From assembly GCA_958434805.1 (NCBI GenBank), contig CAUBDX010000016.1:1-61346 (forward strand): a stretch of DNA of 61,346 bases. The letters run 5' to 3'. The notes under the pieces were generated by a model. That model did no database searches. It worked only from the letters and a program-made list of their open reading frames with translations, and was not told the DNA's origin. The number at the start of each line of letters is the position of its first letter. Position 1 is the first letter of the stretch. Source of the DNA: an uncultured Phocaeicola sp. GTDB lineage: Bacteria; Bacteroidota; Bacteroidia; Bacteroidales; Bacteroidaceae. The position numbers and the translations under genes were made by a program. Of the stretch, positions 27,129 to 35,044 are shown piece by piece.

Positions 27129-27534
27129 AAAATCGTGGGTGTGGTGTAAGTTGGAAGATATTGTATGCGAATTAAAATATGGAACTTCTGAGAAATCATC
27201 AAGTGTGGGTAAAATAGCAGTTTTACGGATGGGGAATATTACTAATGTTGGTACAATAGACTATTCGAATTTAGTGTATTCTTCGAATGATGAAGATATT
27301 GAACAATACTCTCTTGAAAAATACGATTTACTGTTTAATCGCACAAATAGTAGTGAATGGGTTGGAAAAACAGCAATCTACAAGGATGAACAACCAGCTA
27401 TTTATGCAGGTTATCTTATTCGTATTAGACCTTTATTGATTTCTCCTGACTATCTAAACACTGTGATGAATAGCGGCTATTATCGTAAATGGTGTTATAA
27501 TGTGAAAACGGATGCTGTTAATCAGTCTAATATC
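27091..27534 (+). pseudogene. Silent hsdS cassette, part 1: TRD1b (interrupted by the mobile element)
   Basis: An open reading frame of 148 codons homologous to the first target-recognition domain of type I HsdS, beginning at the DMPHYENV boundary and ending at VNQSNI. It has no conserved N-terminal helix and no own promoter in view, so it is a storage cassette. The in-frame ATG at 27094 is part of the domain boundary rather than a proven start. The frame continues through the 6-bp coupling sequence into the mobile element and stops at 27576. Deleting 27535-37596 joins it in frame to NAKKLSQLMIP at 37597, restoring a usual HsdS junction. Confidence 0.85.
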
Positions 27535-27553
27535 ATGATATGTATTTACAACC
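27535..27553. repeat. Left end of the element: coupling sequence and terminal inverted repeat
   Basis: Six-base coupling sequence ATGATA (27535-27540), then TGTATTTACAACC (27541-27553). The repeat matches the inverted right end at 11 of 12 positions. Confidence 0.8.
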
Positions 27554-27576
27554 GATTATTACTCAATATTTTATAG

Positions 27577-27926
27577 ATAATAAGTCAGAAATATGGTTGT
27601 TATTTTTAATTGCACATTCTAAAAGGTGAAGATTTAACGCTTTTATTGATTATTAACTCAAAAAGGACATCAACTTGGGTCGTTTCTTCTCTTTTCCTTG
27701 CTATTCGTTTCCGATATTCCACTTTTGTTTTGGTCTATCTCATATGTACTGCAAAGGTATTGATTTTTGTTTGATATTGCTCCTTGCTTGCTCCTTGTCG
27801 TAGATTAATTTTCACACAGGAATTTTTGTTCTCTTTCTATAGGGGCTTGAAACAATCCATTTATTGGAAACAATTAAAGACGGAGCTGGTTTGCCCCAGT
27901 GCTTTTTAAGAAACAGGGCAATTATT
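27577..27926. other. Left-end region of the element without a recognised gene
   Basis: AT-rich, with T-rich plus-strand runs. No ORF with recognisable content. It may hold integrase arm sites near the left end, but no clear repeats to the right end were seen. Confidence 0.5.
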
Positions 27927-28215
27927 TTATCTCCACAAAGGCTCTTGTTCCCAATTATGAGGAAAGCCTAATAAACGAGTTCTTACTGATGGGTATTTCG
28001 ATAAAAGCTGCTTGAAATCTGCAACAAAAGTGTTGCCCATAGAAATGGAGTTAAGCCAATACACCACATAGCAGAGTTGCGGATAAAGTGTTTGTTCACG
28101 GAACGAGAAATCCGTAATCCATGTGTTTGGCATACGCATAGGCATCATTGGCTTGACAGGAAAGACCCGATTTGACAGTCTTGAATGATGGGCGCAGCAA
28201 TTACGAAGTACGGGT
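27927..28215 (-). pseudogene. C-terminal remnant of an Abi_2 (AbiD/F-type) abortive infection protein
   Basis: About 96 codons on the minus strand. Reading upstream of the ATG at 28148 in the same frame gives RNCCAHHSRLSNRVFP, the conserved RNxxAHH motif of the Abi_2 family; downstream come PQLCYVVYWL, NTFVADFKQLL and the terminal GFPHNWEQEPLW typical of its C-terminus. A complete Abi_2 protein has about 300 residues, and the frame closes (TAA) just upstream at the terminator hairpin, so only the last third is left. It is presumably non-functional debris of an earlier defence gene carried by the element. Confidence 0.78.
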
Positions 28216-28226
28216 CTGGGTACGGA

Positions 28227-28269
28227 TTAAAAGGCTAAGTGATTATTTTCAGTCATTTAGCCTTTTTAA
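28227..28269. terminator. Hairpin terminator upstream of cfxA
   Basis: Arms around TAAAAGGCTAAGTGA (28228-28242) and TCATTTAGCCTTTTTA (28253-28268) pair across a 10-nt loop, with a T tract. It separates cfxA from the Abi remnant and marks the break in the latter. Confidence 0.65.
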
Positions 28270-28347
28270 TTATCTAATTTTTCCCCACATTTTCCCCACA
28301 GCTGTCTATTTATATATTTTAGAAACATATTTTTCCGTAAAGTTATG

Positions 28348-28355
28348 TACCTTTG
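28348..28355 (+). promoter_or_regulatory. -7 box of cfxA
   Basis: TACCTTTG, 47 nt before the cfxA ATG, fits TAnnTTTG. The -33 region is T-rich (ATATTTTTCC) but without a clean TTTG. No IS promoter is inserted upstream. Confidence 0.5.
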
Positions 28356-28402
28356 TCGGCAAATAAAGATATTCTCGTCAAACAAATATAAATAATATAA
28401 AC

Positions 28403-29365
28403 ATGGAAAAAAACAGAAAAAAACAAATCGTAGTTTTGAGTATAACTTTAGTTTGCATTTTCATCTTGGTATTTTCATTGTTCCATAAATCAGCGACAAA
28501 AGATAGCGCAAATCCTCCTTTAACAAATGTTTTGACTGATAGCATTTCTCAAATTGTCTCAGCTTGTCCTGGCGAAATTGGTGTGGCGGTTATTGTTAAT
28601 AACAGAGATACGGTTAAGGTCAATAATAAGAGTGTTTATCCTATGATGAGTGTGTTTAAGGTTCATCAGGCATTAGCTCTTTGTAATGACTTTGACAATA
28701 AAGGAATTTCACTTGATACCTTAGTAAATATAAATAGGGATAAACTTGACCCAAAGACTTGGAGTCCTATGCTGAAAGATTATTCAGGGCCAGTCATATC
28801 ATTGACAGTGAGAGATTTGCTGCGTTATACTCTTACTCAGAGTGACAACAATGCAAGCAACCTTATGTTTAAGGATATGGTTAATGTCGCTCAAACAGAT
28901 AGTTTTATAGCCACACTCATTCCTCGTTCAAGTTTTCAGATAGCTTATACGGAAGAGGAAATGTCGGCTGACCATAACAAGGCTTACTCTAACTATACAT
29001 CTCCTCTTGGTGCTGCAATGTTGATGAATCGTTTGTTTACTGAAGGTCTTATCGATGATGAGAAACAAAGTTTCATTAAGAATACGTTAAAAGAATGCAA
29101 AACAGGTGTAGATAGGATAGCAGCTCCACTTCTTGATAAAGAAGGGGTTGTTATAGCGCATAAGACAGGTTCAGGTGTTAATGAAAATGGTGTTCTTGCA
29201 GCTCACAATGATGTTGCCTATATATGTCTGCCTAATAATATCAGTTATACCTTAGCGGTATTTGTTAAGGATTTCAAGGGAAATGAATCACAAGCGTCAC
29301 AATATGTTGCGCATATATCAGCTGTAGTATATTCTTTATTAATGCAAACTTCAGTAAAATCTTAA
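28403..29365 (+). CDS. cfxA: CfxA-family class A beta-lactamase
   Basis: Secreted serine beta-lactamase of 320 aa, recognised as CfxA (cephalosporinase giving cefoxitin and ampicillin resistance in Bacteroidales). An N-terminal hydrophobic signal (about 8-26) is followed by the active-site SVFK (S70xxK73), QSDNN (S130-D-N132), the omega-loop region with EEEMSADHN, and HKTGSG (K234-T-G). From memory, usual CfxA proteins have 321 residues with an Asp after KTGSG; here KTGSG is followed directly by VNENG, so one codon seems missing near positions 238-240. This is an unverified recollection. It is convergent with the relaxase gene. Confidence 0.93.
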   Translation: MEKNRKKQIVVLSITLVCIFILVFSLFHKSATKDSANPPLTNVLTDSISQIVSACPGEIGVAVIVNNRDTVKVNNKSVYPMMSVFKVHQALALCNDFDNKGISLDTLVNINRDKLDPKTWSPMLKDYSGPVISLTVRDLLRYTLTQSDNNASNLMFKDMVNVAQTDSFIATLIPRSSFQIAYTEEEMSADHNKAYSNYTSPLGAAMLMNRLFTEGLIDDEKQSFIKNTLKECKTGVDRIAAPLLDKEGVVIAHKTGSGVNENGVLAAHNDVAYICLPNNISYTLAVFVKDFKGNESQASQYVAHISAVVYSLLMQTSVKS

Positions 29366-29396
29366 ACTGCACTTGCTTTGATAATTAATGATAAAC

Positions 29397-29438
29397 AATC
29401 TAAAAGCACTCTAATCGTTATCGGAGTGCTTTTAGATT
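29397..29438. terminator. Bidirectional terminator between cfxA and the relaxase gene
   Basis: A perfect 15-bp stem: AATCTAAAAGCACTC (29397-29411) with GAGTGCTTTTAGATT (29424-29438), loop of 12. It lies between convergent genes. Confidence 0.8.
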
Positions 29439-29457
29439 ACTAATCAAATTGCTTCTA

Positions 29458-30861
29458 TTATAATTTGAATCCTCTACTTTTTCTTTCTTCCTGTTGCGGC
29501 ACTCTTGCTCCATATCTAAGCCTGTGCCATTGCTCCCTGAACCAGTCGGCAATCGGCTTCCTGTTTATTGTCAGGTTCAGCCTGCTTTCATCGTCAGGGT
29601 CATTTTCCACCCTTAAAATATCATCCTTTATATCAAAGTTCCGCCTGTGTTGCTCGGAATAGATTTTACCGCTACATTTCAGGGCTTCTTTTTTGACTAT
29701 AAGACTTTCAGTCATTTCTTTAGAGAATCCCAGCATGGCACAAAACTTTTCCATGCGCAGCATTTCCCTGAACATCGGAAACCACCTGAAAGCCTTGTCT
29801 ATGATTCTGGCGAGCCGTGACAGTTCTTTTTCTTTCATGTCAAGTTCCTGCCTGTGCATTTCTCTGAGATTGTGGATTTGCGTATCATGCTGTTTCTGCA
29901 TCTGCTGTACTTGGCTCTGCAATTTTTCAATATTGGTGTTCCGTTTTGAAACCTCGTCTTGCAGTTTTTCGTTGGCACGTTCCAGTTCTTTCAGTTTTCC
30001 ACTCCCGAAAAGAGAAGCAACTCCACTAGTTATGGCTGTCGCTGCCGTGGTGGCTGTCTTCTTTAACTTGTCAGTGCGTATTTCTGATTTCACCTGTTTC
30101 AGTTCCTGCTCGGCAAGATTTATCTGTTCTTCTTTGTGCCGTTTGGCTGCATCCATGCGTTGCAGTTCAGCTTTCTGCTTCTCAATGATAAAGTCGTTCC
30201 GTTCCAGATGCTCCTTACCAGTGACAGCCTTTGACTGCCCGCGTTCCATCAGCAGGATGTCGGATGCAAGGGTCTGCATCTGCATCATGTCATCGTCATT
30301 GAGCTTTCGGCTCTTTCCTGTTTCGTGGTTCATCCAGTCGAAAACGATATGGGCATGATAGTTCGGCTTGAACCATCTGTCCCCGACTTTGAAGCTTTCC
30401 CTGTCTTCCGCTTCCGGCTGACCGTTCAGCCAATGCCCTTCATCCTTGTGCAGGAAGATTTGCAGCGGTGTGATTCCCCAGCGTCTTTGACACTCCTCAC
30501 CGAATTTACGCACGTCTGCCAGTGTGGTGTCCGACCTGACAAGCAGCACTCCTTCACGTATGGGGGAGCATCCCGCAATCTTGACTATTTTACCGTTCTT
30601 GCCTTTGCGTTCACGCTCCTTTTCCTGCATGGCACGTCCGGTCTTTTCCTTTACCATCTGTCTGATATTGTCATAATGCATCCGCAAATCCGGACTGCCG
30701 AAGTCGGGATTTATCCACTGTTCGTTATCGGTGGATAGTTCAGGAACGACATAGATTCTGGACTCTCCGATGTGGCGCATGTATTCGGCAGTCCTCCTGT
30801 TGTGAGCCTCGCTCGATGCGATGTTGCAGGGCTTGATATGTATGCTTGATTTTGTTGCCAT
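29458..30861 (-). CDS. mobA: MobV-like relaxase (mobilization protein MobA of Tn4555 type)
   Basis: Protein of 467 aa. The N-terminal relaxase domain has a motif resembling MobV motif I (SEAHNRR), and downstream LHKDEGHW followed by the His pair in NYHAHIVFDWM, which would be metal ligands. The second half (about 225-345) is a long coiled coil rich in E, K and Q, as in plasmid Pre/Mob proteins, and the rest is basic. It would nick the oriT and pilot the element into a recipient with help from a co-resident conjugative element. The gene symbol follows Tn4555 naming and is tentative. The likely oriT lies directly upstream. Confidence 0.82.
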   Translation of the reverse strand: MATKSSIHIKPCNIASSEAHNRRTAEYMRHIGESRIYVVPELSTDNEQWINPDFGSPDLRMHYDNIRQMVKEKTGRAMQEKERERKGKNGKIVKIAGCSPIREGVLLVRSDTTLADVRKFGEECQRRWGITPLQIFLHKDEGHWLNGQPEAEDRESFKVGDRWFKPNYHAHIVFDWMNHETGKSRKLNDDDMMQMQTLASDILLMERGQSKAVTGKEHLERNDFIIEKQKAELQRMDAAKRHKEEQINLAEQELKQVKSEIRTDKLKKTATTAATAITSGVASLFGSGKLKELERANEKLQDEVSKRNTNIEKLQSQVQQMQKQHDTQIHNLREMHRQELDMKEKELSRLARIIDKAFRWFPMFREMLRMEKFCAMLGFSKEMTESLIVKKEALKCSGKIYSEQHRRNFDIKDDILRVENDPDDESRLNLTINRKPIADWFREQWHRLRYGARVPQQEERKSRGFKL

Positions 30862-30918
30862 AGATACTTGTTTTTTGGTTTGTACTTTATTGTTTGCTTT
30901 TCCGCTGTCCGTAAACGC

Positions 30919-31085
30919 ATGGGGTTCTTAGGGGTGCAACCCATAAGCGGAGATTGCAAAGAGAGGGTCACTCTTTGCTCTGGGTTCTCAGGGGAGAAAC
31001 GCCCTGAGTGGGTCATTAGGGTAAAACCCTAATCCCCTCGGGAGAGCCCACAACTACGTAAGCGGAGCGTGTAGTTATAGTGGGC
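30919..31085. other. Candidate oriT: five consecutive hairpins between relaxase and primase-like genes
   Basis: The 282-bp gap holds five hairpins in a row: 30919-30944 (ATGGGGTT/AACCCAT), 30956-30978 (GCAAAGAG/CTCTTTGC, perfect), 30987-31008 (CTCAGGG/CCCTGAG, perfect), 31015-31033 (ATTAGGG/CCCTAAT, perfect), and 31046-31085 (GCCCAC and AACTAC pairing with GTAGTT and GTGGGC). A hairpin cluster directly upstream of a relaxase gene is the usual place of an oriT. The nic site cannot be named. Confidence 0.55.
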
Positions 31086-31143
31086 TATATCAATGGCAAG
31101 CCATTGTCTGCAAACTCCAGCCTACGGCTTCCGCTCTCCTCCG

Positions 31144-32259
31144 TCAGGGAGGTTTTTCATCATCGTTGCCGATTGGAGATGCACCGACCAGCACAAGGTC
31201 TAAATCGTCTATCAGTTTTTGCAGGACGGGATTCTTCTCTATCATCCGCTGGAGGATTCTCTCAGCCTCGACCAAGTGGTTGGCTGTACTCATCACCTTG
31301 CCCTCCCGTATCTGAAAGATAATCCAATCGGCTATGTCGATATGGGCTTCTTTTTGTTTCGGGGTGGCATTCCTTTCGATGATGTCCGAAACCACCACCT
31401 TACAAAAGTACATGCTCTCGGCTCGCTGTTTCCACTCGGCATAAGCATCGGCATCGGGAAAGAGAAGCACGGTTCGCCCTGACAGTACACGGAGTTTCTC
31501 TTCTCTCATCTGACTCTTACCACCCGTAGCCAGCCATACATAATCGGGGAAGATAGCAGAACCGATAACGGCACTCTTCTCGGATTCCACCAAGACCACC
31601 ACCTTGTCGGGATGCGTTTTCAACAAGTGTTCCCCGAAAAGGCATTGGGATAGTTGCCAATCCTCTGCCAACACACGCTGCTTTTTCAATATGCTGTGTA
31701 TCCAGTTCACTGCCGATGTCTGTCCTCCCTTGATACGGTGTCCGTCTTCGGGATTGTACTGCATCACCTTTCCCGTGCGTACCTTGCCCGTCCTGTCTAT
31801 CTGCCAAAAGATAACAGAGCCGTCACGGGTAGCCCCCAAACGGTATTCCTCCAACAACCGCTTCAACACCTCTTTCGCCTTGTCGCCATAGTAGGAAGTA
31901 AGGAGTGTGAAGAGGAAACGGAAGAAATTGCTACGCTCGCTTTGCGACTTCTCCACATAGTGAGGGGGAATATAGCCGATGGCTGTCGGCTTACTTTGCT
32001 GCTTCACTTTCTTCTGCTCTGCTCTTTGCCTGTCAAAAGAGAAATCATTGGTAGTTCTGTGTTCAGGATGCTCTTGAAAATACTCTTTCGGAGTGTAGTG
32101 ATACCCACAACCGCTTTCGTGGTTACATCTGCCGACCGATGGATGCAACGGCACATTATTTTCGTCCACGTAATAGACGAAAGAATGCCTGTCTCCGCAT
32201 TTGGGGCAGGTATGCCGTGTTGCCGTTCCTTTATACTTCTGTAATGAATAATTGCCCAT
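31144..32259 (-). CDS. Primase-like protein with zinc-binding N-terminus and Toprim-like domain
   Basis: Protein of 371 aa, resembling the DUF6371/primase-like proteins of Bacteroides mobilizable elements. Residues 15-60 hold paired Cys/His ligands (HTCPKCGDRH and GRCNHESGCGYH), a zinc-ribbon as in DnaG. The central part has VVLVESEKSAVIG and LLFPDADAY, like a Toprim acidic core. It probably primes replication of the circular or single-stranded form of the element. It lies 3 nt after the helicase-like gene, so both form a replication module. Confidence 0.7.
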   Translation of the reverse strand: MGNYSLQKYKGTATRHTCPKCGDRHSFVYYVDENNVPLHPSVGRCNHESGCGYHYTPKEYFQEHPEHRTTNDFSFDRQRAEQKKVKQQSKPTAIGYIPPHYVEKSQSERSNFFRFLFTLLTSYYGDKAKEVLKRLLEEYRLGATRDGSVIFWQIDRTGKVRTGKVMQYNPEDGHRIKGGQTSAVNWIHSILKKQRVLAEDWQLSQCLFGEHLLKTHPDKVVVLVESEKSAVIGSAIFPDYVWLATGGKSQMREEKLRVLSGRTVLLFPDADAYAEWKQRAESMYFCKVVVSDIIERNATPKQKEAHIDIADWIIFQIREGKVMSTANHLVEAERILQRMIEKNPVLQKLIDDLDLVLVGASPIGNDDEKPP

Positions 32260-32262
32260 AGC

Positions 32263-33360
32263 TTAGTCCGTTTTTGATGGTTGATTGTCGGCTGTCCCAT
32301 CCTGTCCCATTGTCCCACACTCTAAGGGTTGGGACAGTGGGACACTTGGGACACCTGCGTTTTTACTCTCTTTGCTGCGCTGGATGATACGGTTTACGGT
32401 GGACTTGCCACAATTCACCTGTGAGGCTATCTCCCTGACGGACTTGCCCGATTGGGAGAGTTGCAGAATTTGGCAATCCCTTTGGCTTGATTCATTGTCG
32501 CCCAATTTTTTCAAGTGTTCCTTTTCCGTGGAATAGCCCCTGAACACGAACTGCAAGAAAGCATCCACCTTGTCAATCTCGTAAACGATTACATTATCCG
32601 CATCATGAGAGAACGTGCCATAGCGCACTTTAAGCTGCTTCACATAGCGAAGCCCTCCGTCTTGGGCACTTTTTCCAATGGTGAACACGCTGTCAAAGAA
32701 ATTGTAGAGCCGTTTGCTTCCGGCAAGGTCGTTGGATGTGATGGGACAATCCAAAGAGCGTTTGGGCGTATGTGCTAGGACAAGGATAGAGAGCGCATAT
32801 CTCTTTTTGAGATTGTTCAGCTGAATCATCAGCCGTCCTGCGGCATCGCCTTTCTCCATGGCGCAACACAGGTAGGTAAGATTGTCAATGATGAAAATCT
32901 TGCAGTCGGTCTGCACAGCCATCTGTTCAATGCCGCCTATGATAGCTTCCTCAAAGTTGGCATCCAAAAGCTGGTTGCAGTCAATAGACACCCGATAGAG
33001 TTTGTCGGGAAAGGTGTAGAGCTCTCCATGCTCGTTGGTATAGCGGAGCTGGAACTGCTTTTCGGACAGTTCAAAGTCCAGATACAGCACATTGTCGGTT
33101 CGGGCGATGCGGTCGGCTATCTGCACGGCAAGGATGGACTTGCCCACGTTGGAATCGGCAAACAAGCAGGAGAGTTCCCCCTCGTACCAAAAGCTGTCCC
33201 ACAGCGCACAGGGCGTAGGCAATAACGATGCTTCAAGAATGGTTTGGTTTGCCGTCTTGATATTCATCATGCCTACACTGTCGGGCATACCGTTATGCGC
33301 TTGGGATGCTTTTGTGAAGTCGCCACGTATCAGGTTGATATAGTTCTTATCCTCTTCCAT
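32263..33360 (-). CDS. RecA/DnaB-like AAA ATPase (RepA-type helicase) with C-terminal HTH
   Basis: Protein of 365 aa from the ATG at 33360, 5 nt after the stop of the HTH gene (an in-frame GTG at 33369 would overlap it). Walker A is FADSNVGKSILAVQ, Walker B is KIFIIDNLTYL, and ILVLAHTPKRS is the sensor-like strand, as in hexameric RepA/DnaB-like ATPases. The C-terminal 60 residues carry a helix-turn-helix (SVREIASQVNCGKSTVNRII). It likely unwinds or loads at the replication origin of the element, together with the primase-like protein. Confidence 0.75.
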   Translation of the reverse strand: MEEDKNYINLIRGDFTKASQAHNGMPDSVGMMNIKTANQTILEASLLPTPCALWDSFWYEGELSCLFADSNVGKSILAVQIADRIARTDNVLYLDFELSEKQFQLRYTNEHGELYTFPDKLYRVSIDCNQLLDANFEEAIIGGIEQMAVQTDCKIFIIDNLTYLCCAMEKGDAAGRLMIQLNNLKKRYALSILVLAHTPKRSLDCPITSNDLAGSKRLYNFFDSVFTIGKSAQDGGLRYVKQLKVRYGTFSHDADNVIVYEIDKVDAFLQFVFRGYSTEKEHLKKLGDNESSQRDCQILQLSQSGKSVREIASQVNCGKSTVNRIIQRSKESKNAGVPSVPLSQPLECGTMGQDGTADNQPSKTD

Positions 33361-33365
33361 ATCAT

Positions 33366-33740
33366 TCACCAGTTACGTGGGTTGGGCTTGCGACGGTGGG
33401 AAGAGGATAAGGACTTGTTCAGTTCCTCGTCTGACAACGGTATGGGATTCTTTCGGGCGGTTTCCAGCCACTTGTCCAGTTCGTCACGGTAAAGGCAATA
33501 GCGTTTGCCGGGCTTGGTGGCAGGGATTGTCCCTTCTGACAGTTTCATGTAGAGCGTACCCTTAGGGATACCTAAATACTCTGCTGCCTCGTCCACAGAC
33601 ATGGGCACGTGGGTGTCCACCGTTTTGGCATTGTTCACACTGCACTGCTCGGCGAGCAGGCTTTTCAGGCTCATCACTTCGTCTCGAAGCTGAGCGACAA
33701 CCTCGGGGAGGTCGTTGAAGGTAAGAATTGATTTTTCCAT
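33366..33740 (-). CDS. Small helix-turn-helix DNA-binding protein (excisionase-like)
   Basis: Protein of 124 aa from the ATG at 33740 (MEKSILTFND); the open frame extends to 33809 but crosses the putative promoter. The middle part is an excisionase/MerR-like winged helix: SVDEAAEYLGIPKGTLYMKL followed by the wing KPGKRYCLYRDELDKWL. A short coiled coil precedes it (about 10-35). Such proteins act as excisionases or as regulators in Bacteroides elements. It heads the operon with the helicase- and primase-like genes. Confidence 0.78.
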   Translation of the reverse strand: MEKSILTFNDLPEVVAQLRDEVMSLKSLLAEQCSVNNAKTVDTHVPMSVDEAAEYLGIPKGTLYMKLSEGTIPATKPGKRYCLYRDELDKWLETARKNPIPLSDEELNKSLSSSHRRKPNPRNW

Positions 33741-33771
33741 TCGCGTACTCGTCTCTTTTGTAAGACTTGGC

Positions 33772-33831
33772 GCAAAGGACTGAAATGATATATCCGTGAA
33801 TATCTCCACGACACGTCATTGCAAAATAATT
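33772..33831 (-). promoter_or_regulatory. Promoter/operator module of the replication operon (copy B)
   Basis: About 60 bp closely similar to 36221-36280 upstream of the integrase gene: both contain GCAAAGGA, then ATATCCGTGAATA, CTCCACGA and TCATT...AAATAATT in the same order. Read on the minus strand the GCAAAGGA gives TCCTTTGC, a partial -7 box 32 nt before the ATG at 33740. The shared upstream part suggests a common regulator. Confidence 0.6.
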
Positions 33832-33939
33832 CCCGAATAATTAAGCCCAGCCATAAATGACGGGCAAAATTACTCGGGAAACGATGTAAAACAGGCGGTT
33901 ATGAGTTACCGGATGGTTGTCGTTGGTGTCGTGATTATC

Positions 33940-34797
33940 CTAATTCCGCACATAATCCTCGGGATAGTGGAAATCAAGTTTGCCGTTTTCGGGTTCATCA
34001 ATGGGAATTTCCGTCTTTAACGGCTCTACCTTGAAATTCTTGATGGTTGATAAGTCTGTATCAGCAAACGATTTCGGGAAAAGGGCTTTGATGAACTTGG
34101 CACGGTTATCCCCATTGTAGTATCTCTTGTACAGGAAACGCTCAGAGATATTCCATACGAAGTGACGGAGTGGAATGTTGTTGATGTCTTTGGTAAACGG
34201 TCTTTGTATGGGCTTCGGGGTATAAGTGTTAAGATTCATCCATTTGTCCACCTCAGTACAGATGTGGTTCACGGTTTCTTGGTCGGCAATGCGAGGCAGG
34301 TAATAATGGCAATACTCCATGACCATGCGGATGCGCTCTTCCTTTTCCCGTTGCTCTCTGCTTGCGTAATTGGCACGGTTCTTTTCGTGAAGATCCGGGG
34401 CGATAGTAAGCTCTATCGGTTGTGTTTGGATAAGTGTCTCTTCTTTTGTCGGGGATGATTCGGGTACAGGCTCAGGGACTGATGTAGGTCCAGGCACAGA
34501 TGTGGCTTCTTCAAGTGTATTTTGTGACAGTTCTTCCTGCACCTCTATGGCTTCGGCAATCGTTTCTTTCTTGCCGAACTTGATTTTGTAGATTTCGTAT
34601 GTATCAAAGATAAGTGTCTGAAAGGAGAGATAGAGCAACCATCCCAACAGGTTACAGCATACGAATACTATCCACCTGACAAAGTTGTCTTGGTTGAAGC
34701 TGTCCGCTATTACCAGCGTGGCAATGGAAGATATTAGGACGATGGCGAAGCCGACAAAGCCCAAGATGATGTATTTGTCCTTGATTGATGATTCCAT
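33940..34797 (-). CDS. Hypothetical membrane protein of the element
   Basis: Protein of 285 aa from the ATG at 34797 (MESSIKDKY), preferred since a TAACTTTG box lies 40 nt upstream; the frame extends to 34860 across that box. Two membrane helices at about residues 9-31 and 40-62 are followed by a cytoplasmic part with a Pro/Glu/Thr/Ser-rich linker (about 85-130) and a compact C-terminal domain. No catalytic motif was recognised and no function is assigned. It is a separate transcription unit between the integrase and the replication operon. Confidence 0.7.
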   Translation of the reverse strand: MESSIKDKYIILGFVGFAIVLISSIATLVIADSFNQDNFVRWIVFVCCNLLGWLLYLSFQTLIFDTYEIYKIKFGKKETIAEAIEVQEELSQNTLEEATSVPGPTSVPEPVPESSPTKEETLIQTQPIELTIAPDLHEKNRANYASREQREKEERIRMVMEYCHYYLPRIADQETVNHICTEVDKWMNLNTYTPKPIQRPFTKDINNIPLRHFVWNISERFLYKRYYNGDNRAKFIKALFPKSFADTDLSTIKNFKVEPLKTEIPIDEPENGKLDFHYPEDYVRN

Positions 34798-34836
34798 ATT
34801 TCGTTGAGAGATTGAATGTTCCTGTATTATTTTGTG

Positions 34837-34844
34837 CAAAGTTA
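34837..34844 (-). promoter_or_regulatory. -7 box of the hypothetical membrane protein gene
   Basis: TAACTTTG on the minus strand, 39 nt before the ATG at 34797, fits TAnnTTTG. Confidence 0.55.
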
Positions 34845-34981
34845 ATGCTATTTTTCCCAATTACTGCCCGTTATTTGCGGTTAGAACGGTCTTTTTCAAT
34901 GTATTTCACGAAATGTCATCATATCATACTCTGTTTCATACTCTGAGGGGCTTATAAATGGTGGCATCAAGCCAAAAACAT

Positions 34982-35021
34982 AGAGGGGCGATTATAGCCT
35001 TGTAGCCATAACCGCCCCTCT
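34982..35021. terminator. Terminator downstream of the element integrase
   Basis: AGAGGGGCG (34982-34990) pairs with CGCCCCTCT (35013-35021), with an inner stem around GGCTACAAGGCT on the minus strand. It follows the integrase stop by 23 nt. Confidence 0.7.
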
Positions 35022-35044
35022 GAATACCTGTCAATGTGAGACAT

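Noticed and set aside
27094..27576. Independent 160-codon HsdS-like gene
   Set aside because: It begins and ends at a domain boundary and an element junction. Its last 14 codons lie in coupling and element sequence, so it is half of an interrupted cassette.
29693..30358. 221-codon plus-strand ORF rich in Ser, Phe and Cys
   Set aside because: Antisense to the coiled-coil part of the relaxase gene; low-complexity composition comes from the complement of Glu/Lys codons.
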